Shown in pieces: positions 50,741-61,833 of a stretch of 64,000 nucleotides of DNA. The notes below the pieces were generated by a model. That model was not told where the DNA came from. It ran no database searches and saw nothing but the letters and a program-made list of their open reading frames with translations. The stretch's first letter is position 1. Every line of letters begins with the position of its first letter. This stretch comes from Misgurnus anguillicaudatus. Lineage: Eukaryota > Chordata > Actinopteri > Cypriniformes > Cobitidae. Made by a program: the position numbers and the translations under genes. The stretch lies in the NCBI RefSeq assembly GCF_027580225.2, contig NC_073346.2:248001-312000 (forward strand). The letters run 5' to 3'.

Positions 50741-50799
50741 TAGCGAAACATCAAACTTTGGCTGGCCGAAACAGACGCAAATTTTAACATGGAATCAAA

Positions 50800-53700
50800 T
50801 CAGCATAACGTAGGGTTTATAGACAATTGGAAGCATTTCCGGGGAAGACCTGACCTGCTAAAGAGAGATGGCCTCCATCCGTCTCCGGAAGGAAGTGCTA
50901 TACTCTCTAGAAATCTGACCAATAGTCTTATTTTTGATATTGTCTGACTATCCAGGGCCCAGGTCAGGAAACAGACAGATCGGCTTACCCATCAGTCTGT
51001 TAGCTGCCTTGACATGTCAAGATCACATATATCCCAGCACATAGAGCCTTTTTTAACAGAGTACCAACACATCTCGACTGTGTCTGTTCCTCGAACAAAT
51101 AAATATAGAGCACCGTTTACCTCGTCTCGTACAAATCTTATTAACATAAAACTAGAACATAATACATTAACAGATGAAACTCAAATGTTAAAATTCGGCC
51201 TTCTTAACATTAGATCACTTACCAACAAAGAACCAATTATCAATGAAATAATTACTGACCAAAACTTAGATGCACTCTGTTTAACAGAAACCTGACTTAA
51301 AGCAGACGATTACACCAGTTTAAACGAATCCACCCCACAAGACTATTATTATAAACATGTTCCTCGTCTAATAGGTAGAGGGGGTGGTGTAGCTACAATA
51401 TACAACAAAATATTCAAAGTAAACCATAAATCCAACCTAAAATTTAATTCGTTTGAAATAATACTGTTAAATATGGAAATAACTGATCGCAACAACAAAC
51501 GGCTTTCGTTCATTTTAGCTACCATATATAGGCCTCCAGGCCACCACACAGATTTTCTTAAAGAAATAGCAGACTTCCTATCTGAGCTTACAGTCACTGT
51601 AGATAAAGCTCTTATCGTTGGTGATTTTAATATCCATTTGGATAATCCAAAAGATGCATTAGGACGTGCGTTTATGGATGTTCTAAATTCTCTCTGCATT
51701 AAACAAAACGTGTCAGGGCCCACGCATACTCGTAATCACACACTAGACTTAATTCTGTCACTCGGACTCAATATTAATGACATCGAAATATCACCCCAGA
51801 GCGATGCCGTTTCAGACCATTGCCTTCTGTCATACACAATACTTCTAGATAGGACCGCTCAGTCTACAACATGCTACAGATTAGCCAGAACAATAATTTC
51901 CACCACTAAAGATAGCTTTATTAGCACTCTTCCAGACCTGTCTCAAATGAAACATGTAGCAGATAATCGTGAAGATCTAGATATTATAATAGAAAACCTG
52001 AACAACGTCTGCTCTAGCACGTTGGATGCCGTTGCTCCCATTCGAAAAAAGAGAATCAAAGAAAAACTGCCAGCTCCATGGTATGACCATCATACTGCAG
52101 CCCTTAAAAAAGTAGCTAGAAAAATGGAAAGAAACTACCGAAGCACAAAGTTAGAGGTATGGCGTTCAGCATGGAAAGAGAGTGTTCAACACTACAGACA
52201 GGCTATTAAAACTGCCAGATCTACATATCTCAGTACGCTTATTAAAGAAAATCATAACAACACTCGTTTTCTATTTAGCACAGTTGCGAAACTGACTAGA
52301 AACAAAGAACAAACAGAAACCAGTAGTAAACTCCAACACAATATGAACTTCTTTACTAACAAAATTATGTTTATTAGGGAAAACATAGAAACTACGCAAG
52401 CAGCCACCACTCTACCCAATAGTACATTTTCCACTAGATTACCAAACGAACATCTTGAGTCATTTAATCCTACTACAATAGAAGAGCTCTCTAAACTAGT
52501 AGCGTCATCCAAATCATCGTCCTGTATACTAGACCCCGTTCCCACAAAATTACTAAAAGAGGTATTTCATGTAGTGTCAGACACGGTACTTAATATCTTT
52601 AACTCATCTCTAGAATTAGGATACGTTCCAACAGCTTTCAAACTAGCAGTTATTTGAACGCTCATTAAAAAGCAAAACCTTGACCAGGTAAAATATTAGA
52701 AAAAGTAGTGGCAAGCCAGCTACGCACATTCGTAGAAAATAATAATACATATGAAAAGTTCCAATCAGGATTCAGGCCCCACCATAGCACAGAGACAGCG
52801 CTGCTCAGAGTTACAAATGACCTCCTATTAACATCCGATCGTGGTGAAATCTCAATCCTTATATTACTAGACCTTAGTGCAGCCTTTGACACAATAGATC
52901 ACACAATCTTACTCAATAGACTAGAAAACTATGTTGGCATCAGTGGTCAGGCGTTAGCCTGGTTCAGATCGTATCTAACCAATCAATATCACTTTGTTTA
53001 TGTAAATGAGGAAGAATCATATCACTCCCCCGTTAAATACGGCATACCTCAGGGATCAGTTCTAGGCCCTATCCTATTCTCGTTATATATGTTACCTCTA
53101 GGAGACATTATCAGGAAACATAACATAAGTTTTCACTGCTATGCGGATGATACCCAGCTTTACATCTCGTCGCATCCTAGCGAAACCCACCAATTTTCTA
53201 AGCTAACAGACTGCATTAGTGATATTAGGGACTGGATGGCACAAAACTTTCTTATGCTAAACTCCAATAAGACAGAGATACTTATTATTGAACCGAATCG
53301 CTACAAACATAATATGTCAGATTACATGTTGCCCATAGATGCACGGTGGTGCCATCTTCCACGGTTAAGAATTTAGGCGTAATGTTCGACAGCAATCTAT
53401 CTTTTGATAGTCATATCGCCAACTTTTGCCGCACAGCATTCTTCCATCTTAGAAATATCTCAAAAATACGCCATAGGCTGTCTGCATCAGACGCAGAAAA
53501 GCTTATCCATGCTTTTATGACCTCTAGAATAGACTATTGTAACTCGTTACTCGGGGGATGCCATGCAAATCAGGTAAACAAGCTACAGCTGGTTCAAAAC
53601 GCCGCCGCAAGAGTGCTTACTCGATCTAAAAAGTATGACCACATCAGTCCAATTCTGGCATCTTTACATTGGCTACCAGTTAAATATCGTATACAATTTA

Positions 53701-54656
53701 AAATATTACTAATCACCTACAAAGCCTTAAATGGCCTAGCGCCCTCGTATATTAAAGAACTACTATCAGAATACAATCCATCACGTAAACTGCGCTCACA
53801 AAATTCTGGTCACTTAATTATCCCTAGAATATCAAAAGTGTCTAAAGGTGGTAGATCCTTTTCCTACTTAGCCCCTAAGCTCTGGAATGATTTACCAAAT
53901 AATGTTCGAGTATCAGACACAGTCGATCAATTTAAATCTAAACTTAAGACATTCTTCTTTAACAAAGCATTCACATAAAATGTCCAGTAAATGTACATTT
54001 CCCGCAGTAGTTAGTTTGTCTAGAACAAAGCACTCACATATGGGTAATATACTATTGCCGCAATAGTTAGCCTGTCTGGAACCGAGCCGACTTGAACCAC
54101 TATAATGTTTGACATTTGCATTGCATGCGACAACCCCTACGCTAATAGAATTCTGTTTTTCTCTCCCTGTCTCATCCTCGACCATGACGACCATGAGACA
54201 AACAGACCCAGTTCCGGTTGCTGTGAAGATCATTGCATCACTGATCCACTGGCTGTCCTTCAACGTGATGACCAGCCGATGCCCGACCAACGACCACCGG
54301 CTAAACCAGTTTAATTCGCTTACCCGCCTCCTATCCCTACCGTTTCTATATATATATAAATATATATTAATTCCTCCCAAGGGTTTTTGTCCTTCTAGGA
54401 CTTTTTCCCATTGGGTTTTTTTTTCCTAGAGGGTTTTTAGTCCCAGGGAGAGTCAGCCAACTTTGGCTTAACTTAGCACTTTACTGTATACGTTACATTA
54501 TTAATATGCTCGCTTGTACGGTTTAACCGCTTTCTCTACTTCTTATATTATCTATTGATTTTCTGTGTTCTCCTCTACATCTTCTCATGTAAAGCTGCTT
54601 TGCAACAATTAACACTTGTGAAAAGCGCTATATAAATAAAATTGAATTGAATTGAA
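50800..54656 (+). mobile_element. L2-type LINE copy C inserted in the array repeat
   Basis: Same subfamily as copy A and the same 5' boundary (TCAGCATAACGTAGG). It ends AAAGCGCTATATAAATAAAA plus a TTGAA tail at 54656. Array-repeat sequence lies on both sides and continues in order, so the insertion is directly visible. AAATC at 50797-50801 and 54655-54659 may be part of a target duplication. Confidence 0.9.
51014..53978 (+). pseudogene. L2 copy C ORF2, nonsense mutations, deletion and frameshift
   Basis: The endonuclease start is open to 51295, where the Trp codon of the LCLTETW motif has become TGA. Reading continues in the same frame with GRGGGVA, IYRPPG, ALIVGDFNIH, SDAVSDH and the APWYDHHTAAL linker to 52655, where TGA replaces a Lys codon of the VIKPLI segment. 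About 50 bases encoding the NNFRPI region are then deleted (near 52689). The polymerase (52708-53340) keeps [29 protein letters not shown] and [10 protein letters not shown] small deletion near 53340 shifts the frame, and the C-terminal 210 codons (53346-53978) are open. The linker-to-polymerase junction shows that copy A and copy C decayed independently. Confidence 0.92.
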
Positions 54657-55296
54657 ATCCTTCGCAACTAAGCATCACAAAGGCCTTAAGATTAGACTCG
54701 CCAAATATGATGATGATGTTAGTTAAAGTATGACTGCTGGAAATGAGAAAAACTGAGCCAAATCTGAGAAATAATTCAAAATAGCTGACTTCCTGTTTGG
54801 TTTAGGGCGTTGCTCCAAGATACTTTTTTGGAGGGCTTGTAATAATACATGAGCATACCGAAATTCGTACATGTACATTAAACACAGTCCAAGGGCTGAT
54901 TCATTGAATATTTGAAAGTGGCGCTAAAACATGTCACTTCCTGTTGCCAGCTGGTGGCGCTAGGACTATAAATAAAAATTGTTATGTAGATGTGTTCAGG
55001 TCAGGACTCTTAGCAATCATGTGAAATTTGAGACAGATCGGACATTGTATGCATGAGTTCCAGCAACTTCCTGTTTCCAAATTTCGTAATTGTACGTTAA
55101 ACACAGTCCGAGGGCTGCTTCGTTGAAAATTTGTAGGTGGCGCTATAGAGCCATTTTCCCACGCCTAATTCCAACGCCTACACCACATGTAAATTTTCAT
55201 CACTCTGGACATCTGTGCAAAATTTCATGAGTTTTCGAGTATGTTTAGGCCCTCTAAAGTCCCGCTGAAGTCGGAGAAGAAAAATAATAATAATTA
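54657..55296. repeat. Array repeat, unit 0 (right part)
   Basis: It continues the unit interrupted by L2 copy C: CTTCGCAACTAAGCATCACAA (54660-54680) corresponds to the block with TTTATCACCGCAAAGG in unit 1 (55636-55660). Later blocks include GACTTCCTGTTTGG, GGTGGCGCTATAGAGCCATT and AAATTTCATGAGTTTTCGAG; it ends in an AATAATAATAATT run before unit 1. Confidence 0.85.
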
Positions 55297-56365
55297 AAGC
55301 TGCAAGCAGCGATGGAAGGGCCCTCGCACGCATGTGCACCACTACCCTATGGCATTAGTAAAGCAGTGAACCAGGGGGATATGAATTAAAGTGGGTAAAT
55401 ATAGGTGGATATTCAAAGGGAAACTGATGTGCCACACCGCCTGTGTGCAGCAGGTGGCGCTATGACTGTACCTGATTATTGTTATATTGACGTCTTCAGG
55501 CCGGGACCCTTATCAAACGTGTGAAGTCGGGGGCAGATCGGATAATGTATTCCTGAATTACAACAGCTTCCTGTTTCATGGCGAAATATCACATTTTGCC
55601 AGGCTGCCACGGACACGCCCTTAAACTAAAAGTCAAGATCTTCGGAATTTATCACCGCAAAGGGCTTAACATCAGTCTGATCAAATATGATGATTTAATT
55701 AAATCTCTAAGAGCAGTAAGTCACAGCGTAAAACATGGCATTTCCTGCTGCCTCTAGGTGGCGCTATGACTGAAGCTGAATATTGGCATTGAAATGTGTT
55801 CAGGCCAAGACTCTTATCAAACATGTGAAGTGTGTGGCAGATTGGCCATTGTATGCCTGAACAACTTCCTGTTTCATGGCGAAAACGCTGAAATTTGTCA
55901 GGCCGCCACGGACACACCGTCCAACGAAAAGTCAAAAGCTCCACAATTTAGCACCGCAAAGGCCGTTAGATGATACTGACCAAATATGATGATGATCGGA
56001 TTAAATCTCTGGGAGGAGTTCGTTAAAGTACGACGCTTGGAAATGTAAAAAAATGACAGAGAAAATTCAAAATGGCTGACTTCCTGTGGGGTTTAGAGCT
56101 TAGTTCCAAGATACTTTTTTGTAGGTCTTGGGGTGATAGATGATCCTACCAAATTTCGTATCTGTACGTTTTTCGTAGTGGGGGGGCTGTTCTTTTGGAA
56201 TTTTGCAGGTGGCGCTATCGAGCCATTTCTACACGCCCGCTTCTGACGCCTATACCACATGTAAATTTTCACCACTTCTGACACGTGTGCAAAATTTCAT
56301 GAGTTTTTGAGCATGTTTAGGCCTTCAAAAATGTGATTTATTTTGGAAAATAATAATAATAAATA
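55297..56365. repeat. Array repeat, unit 1 (divergent, 1.07 kb)
   Basis: It starts AAGCTGCAAGCAGCGATGGA and AGGGCCCTCGCACGC. Blocks with GGTGGCGCTATGACTG, ACTTCCTGTTTCATGGCG, AAATATGATGATGATCGG and CACATGTAAATTTTCACC resemble unit 0 more than units 2-5. Ends in AATAATAATAAATA. Confidence 0.85.
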
Positions 56366-58676
56366 TAGCTGCAAGCAGCGATGGCGGGCCCTCACACGTT
56401 TTTTTACCGCTACACTGTGCCTCTGAGAAAACGATGCACGGTGGGCAAGTGCATCAAGTGGGTAAATATCGGTGGACTATTTATGTTGTTACTGACCCAT
56501 TTGGGGACTGTAGGTAAAAGAAACCCCACATTTTGGACAAACGGGGGCGCTAGTGAGCGACTTAAGAGGCACACCTTTGTCTGACCTGTTTGTCAACACT
56601 TAACAGTTGACAACTCTAAAATGTGTGCCAAATTTGAAGTTAATCTAAGCATGCCAAGAGGCTTAAATATTCCTGAAATAATAGTAAACTTTTATGCGTT
56701 GCCATGGCAACAGCGTTCGAGATGTCAAAAATCCCTTCGCATTTTATCATCTCCCATGTCTCAGCATCATGTTGACCATGTTTGGTGTCAATCGCATGAA
56801 TATCCTAGAAGGAGTATTGAAAAGTTCACTGCATGTAACTGTCAGCCTTAAATATGCCGGAAAATGAAAGCAAAGTTTGACATGTTGCCATGGGAACACC
56901 GTTTGAGATATCAAAATTCCCTTCGCAATTTATCATCTACAATGACTCGGCATCATGGTCATCACGTTTGGTGTCAATCGCATGAATATCCTAGAAGGAG
57001 TATTGAAAAGTTCACTGCATGCAACTGAAGGGCTTAAATATGCCTTTAAAATGAAAGTAAAGTTCAACATGTTGCCATGGGAACAACGTTCGAGATATCA
57101 AAAATCCCTTCGCAATTTATCATCTACAATGTCTTGGCATCATATTGCCCACTTTTGGTGTCAATTGCATAAACATTCTAGAAGGAGTATTTAAAAGAAC
57201 ATCACATGGAACTGTCAAAAAAATCAACCTTTGTGACTGCAACACTTCCTGACGCCTGGTGGTGGCGCTATACCTGAGACTTACAATAGGCACATCGATG
57301 CGATTGGAATCTTCAGACGAACAAACACCCTGCATGGCATCACAATAAAATATTTTTTGCCATAGATATAAGACACTTCCTGTTTCTCTGATTTCGCCAT
57401 GACTTTGTCGCTTCGCCATGGCAGAACCGTTCGAGATATCAAAAATCCCTTCGCAATTTAGCAAGTACAATGTCTCGACATCATGATTACCACGTTTGGT
57501 GTCAATCCCATGAATCCCCTAGAAGGAGTTGGACAAACGGGGGCACTAGTGAGCAACTTAAGAGGCACACCTATGTCTGACCTGTTTGTCAACACTTAAC
57601 AGTTGACAACTCTGATGTGTGTGCCAAATTTGAAGTTAATCTAAGCATGCCAAGAGGCTTAAATATTACTGAAATAATAGTAAACTTTGATGCATTGCCA
57701 TGGCAACAGCGTTCGAGATGTCAAAAATCCCTTCGCAATTTATCATCTACAATGTCTCAGCACCATGTTGACCACGTTTGGTGTCAATCGCATGAATATC
57801 CTAGAAGGAGTATTGAAAAGTTCACTGTATGCAACTTAAGGGCTTAAATATGCATTTAAAATGAAAGTAAAGTTTGACGCGTTGCCATGGGAACAACGTT
57901 CGAGATATCAAAAATCCCTTCGCAATTTATCATCTACTATGTCTTGGCATCATGTTGACCACTTTTGGTGTCAATCGCATAAACATTCTATGAGGAGTAT
58001 TTAGAAGAACATCACATGGAACTGTCAAAAAATCAACCTTTGAGACTGCAACACTTCCTGGCGCCTGGTGGTGGCGCTATACCCGAGACTCACAATAGGC
58101 ACATCGATGCGATCGGAATCTTCAGACGAACAAACACCTCGCGTGTCATCACTATAAGACATTTTTTGCCTTAGATATTAGACACTTCCTGTTTCTCTGA
58201 TTTCGCCATGACTTTGCCGCTTCGCCATGGCAACACCGTTCGAGATATCAAAAATCCCTTCGCAATTTAGCAAGTCCACTGTCTTGACATCATGATCACC
58301 ACGTTTGGTGTCATTTGCATGAATCCCCTAGGAGGAGTATTCAAAAGTTCACTGCATGCATTTTTTAAACAATCCAAAATGGCGGACTTCCTGTTGGGCG
58401 GAGCCAAAATGTTAGAGGGCGAAAGTTGTTCGGGTCGATGAGATCTATATGTGTACCAACTCTCGTACATGTGCGTACATGTTTGCACGATCTGTGCATC
58501 AATGTTTTTTTTTTCATTACAGGGGGCGCTACAGAGCCCCTGTGCCACGCCTGTGTTCCAGCCTTTGTCTGTTCGCAATGACGGACGACTCTAACGTCTG
58601 TGCCAAATTTCAAGAGTTTTCGAGTATGTTAAGGCACCCAAAATGCCCAAAAGTGTTAAAAAAATAATAATAAATA
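56366..58676. repeat. Array repeat, unit 2 (2.31 kb, internal 809-bp duplication)
   Basis: It starts TAGCTGCAAGCAGCGATGGC. The CTTCGCAATTTATCATCTAC-type marker lies at 56735, 56921 and 57108 (about 187-bp spacing), then a variant (CGCAATTTAGCAAGT) at 57449. A second pass, 57731, 57918 and 58258, follows, with the variants 809 bases apart. It ends with CAGGGGGCGCTACAGAGCCC and TTTCAAGAGTTTTCGAGTAT before an AATAATAATAA junction. Open frames of 60-100 codons across it are not supported as genes. Confidence 0.9.
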
Positions 58677-60330
58677 TAGCTGCAAGCAGCAATGGCGGGC
58701 CCTCGCACGTTTTTTTACCGCTACTCTGTGCATCCGAGAAAACGATGCACGGTGGGCAAGTGCATCAAGTGGGTAAAATATCAGTGGGCTATTTAATGTT
58801 GTTTCTGAGCCATTTGGGGACTGTAGGTAAAGAAACCCCACATTTTAGGCAAACAGGGGCACTAGTGAGCCACTTAAGAGACACGCCTATGTCTGACCTT
58901 TTTGTCAACACTTAACAGCCGAAAACTCTGATGTGTGTGCCAAATTTAAAGCTCAACTAAGCACGCCAAGAGCCTTAAACATGCCTGAAATTAAAGTAAA
59001 GTTTGACGCATTGCCATGGGAACAGTGTTCAAAATGTCAAAAATTCCTTCGCAATTTATCATCTACAATGTCTCGGCATCATGTTGACCACGTCTGGGGT
59101 CAATCGCATGAATCCCATACGAGGAGTATTTAAAGGTTCACAGCATGTAACTGTCAGCCTTAAATATGTGTAAAAATGAAAGTAAAGTTTGATGCATTGC
59201 CATGGGAACAGCGTTCGAGATATCAAAAATCCCTTCGCAATTTATCATCTACAATGTCTTGGCATCATATTGCCCACTTTTGGTGTCAATTGCATGATTA
59301 TTCTAGAAGGAGTATTGAAAAGTTCACTGCATGCAACTTAAGGGCTTAAATATGCATTTAAAATGAAAGTAAAGTTTGACGCGTTGCCATGGGAACAACG
59401 TTCGAGATATCAAAAATCCCTTCGCAATTTATCATCTACTATGTCATGGCATCATGTTGACCACTTTTGGTGTCAATCGCATAAACATTCTATGAGGAGT
59501 ATTTAAAAGAACATCACATGGAACTGTCAAAAAATCAACCTTTGAGACTGCAACACTTCCTGGCGCCTGGTGGTGGCGCTATACCCGAGACTCACAATAG
59601 GCACATCGATGCGATCGGAATCTTCAGATGAACAAACACCTCGCGTGTCATCACTATAAGACATTTTTTGCCTTAGATATTAGACACTTCCTGTTTCTCT
59701 GATTTCGCCATGACTTTGCCGCTTCACCATGGCAACACCGTTCGAGATATCAAAAATCCCTTCGCAATTTAGCAAGTCCAATGTCCTGACATCATGATCA
59801 CCACGTTTGGTGTCATTTGCATGAATCCCCTAGGAGGAGTATTCAAAAGTTCACTGCATGCATTTTTTAAACAATCCAAAATGGCGGACTTCCTGTTGGG
59901 CGGAGCCAAAATGTTAGAGGGCGAAAGTTGTTCGGGTCGATGAGATCTATATGTGTACCAACTCTCGTACATGTGCGTACATGTTTGCACGATCTGTGCA
60001 TCAATGTTTTTTTTTCATTACAGGGGGCGCTACAGAGCCCCTGTGCCACGCCTGTGTTCCAGCCTTTGTCTGTTCGCAATGACGGACGACTCTAATGTCT
60101 GTGCCAAATTTCAAGAGTTTTCGAGTATGTTAAGGCACCCAAAATGCCCAAAAGTGTTAAAAAAATAATAAAAAAAAAAGAAATAAAAATAATAATCCGA
60201 GCAAAAACAATAGGGCTTCGCACCTTTCGGTGCAGGCCATTCTGGCCTGCTCCTCGGTGCTCGGGCCCTAATAATAAACCGAGCAAAAACAATAGGGTCC
60301 TCGCACCCCGGTGTGCTCGGGCCCTAAATA
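58677..60330. repeat. Array repeat, unit 3 (1.65 kb with two extra terminal modules)
   Basis: Marker positions relative to the unit start are 370, 556, 743 and 1083, as in unit 4. After the usual end at about 60177, two extra modules follow (60197-60273 and 60279-60325). Each has CCGAGCAAAAACAATAGGG, a CGCACC...GGTG hairpin and CTCGGGCCCTAA. These modules account for the roughly 150-base length difference from unit 4. Confidence 0.9.
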
Positions 60331-61833
60331 TAGCTGCAAGCAGCAATGGCGGGCCCTCGCACGTTTTTTTACCGCTACACTGTGCATCCGAGAAAACGAT
60401 GCACGGTGGGCAAGGGCATCAAGTGGGTAAAATATCAGTGGGCTATTTAATGTTGTTTCTGAGCCATTTGGGGACTGTAGGTAAAGAAACCCCACATTTT
60501 AGGCAAACAGGGGCACTAGTGAGCCACTTAAGAGACACGCCTATGTCTGACCTTTTTGTCAACACTTAACAGCCGAAAACTCTGATGTGTGTGCCAAATT
60601 TAAAGCTCAACTAAGCACGCCAAGAGCCTTAAACATGCCTGAAATTAAAGTAAAGTTTGACGCATTGCCATGGGAACAGTGTTCAAAATGTCAAAAATTC
60701 CTTCGCAATTTATCATCTACAATGTCTCGGCATCATGTTGACCACGTCTGGTGTCAATCGCATGAATCCCATACGAGGAGTATTTAAAGGTTCACAGCAT
60801 GTAACTGTCAGCCTTAAATATGTGTAAAAATGAAAGTAAAGTTTGATGCATTGCCATGGGAACAGCGTTCGAGATATCAAAAATCCCTTCGCAATTTATC
60901 ATCTACAATGTCTTTGCATTATGTTGACCACTTCTCGTGCCAATCGCATGAAAATCCTAGGAGGAGTATTTAAAAGTTAACTGTATGCAACTGAAAGGCT
61001 TAAATATGCCTTTAAAATGAAAGTAAAGTTCAACATGTTGCCATGGGAACAGCGTTTGAGATATCAAAAATCCCTTCGCAATTTATCATCTACAATGTCT
61101 CGGCATCATGTTGACCACTTTTGGTGTCAGTCGCATAAACATTCTATGAGGAGTATTTAAAAGAACATCACATGGAACTGTCAAAAAAATCAACCTTTGA
61201 GACTGCAACACTTCCTGGCGCCTGGTGGTGGCGCTATACCCGAGACTCACAATAGGCACATCGATGCGATCGGAATCTTCAGACGAACAAACACCTCGCG
61301 TGTCATCACTATAAGACATTTTTTGCCTTAGATATTAGACACTTCCTGTTTCTCTGATTTCGCCATGACTTTGCCGCTTCGCCATGGCAACACCGTTCGA
61401 GATATCAAAAATCCCTTCGCAATTTAGCAAGTCCACTGTCTTGACATCATGATCACCACGTTTGGTGTCATTTGCATGAATCCCCTAGGAGGAGTATTCA
61501 AAAGTTCACTGCATGCATTTTTTAAACAATCCAAAATGGCGGACTTCCTGTTGGGCGGAGCCAAAATGTTAGAGGGCGAAAGTTGTTCGGGTCGATGAGA
61601 TCTATATGTGTACCAACTCTCGTACATGTGCGTACATGTTTGCACGATCTGTGCATCAATGTTTTTTTTTTCATTACAGGGGGCGCTACAGAGCCCCTGT
61701 GCCACGCCTGTGTTCCAGCCTTTGTCTGTTCGCAATGACGGACGACTCTAATGTCTGTGCCAAATTTCAAGAGTTTTCGAGTATGTTAAGGCACCCAAAA
61801 TGCCCAAAAGTGTTAAAAAAATAATAATAAATA
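60331..61833. repeat. Array repeat, unit 4 (1.50 kb)
   Basis: Nearly identical to unit 3 by eye over long stretches (for example the block around 60541-60680 against 58887-59026). Markers at 370, 556, 743 and 1084 from the start. No gene. Confidence 0.92.

Larger units (their letters stand above)
49275..50799. repeat. Array repeat, unit 0 (left part) with 133-bp sub-array
   Basis: It begins AAACTGCAAGCAGTGATGGAAGGGCCCTCGCAC (49275-49307), the same start as units 1-5 further right. The part 49640-50740 is a 133-bp tandem array (listed separately). The unit is cut at 50799 by L2 copy C and resumes at 54657. No protein is encoded. Confidence 0.8.
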
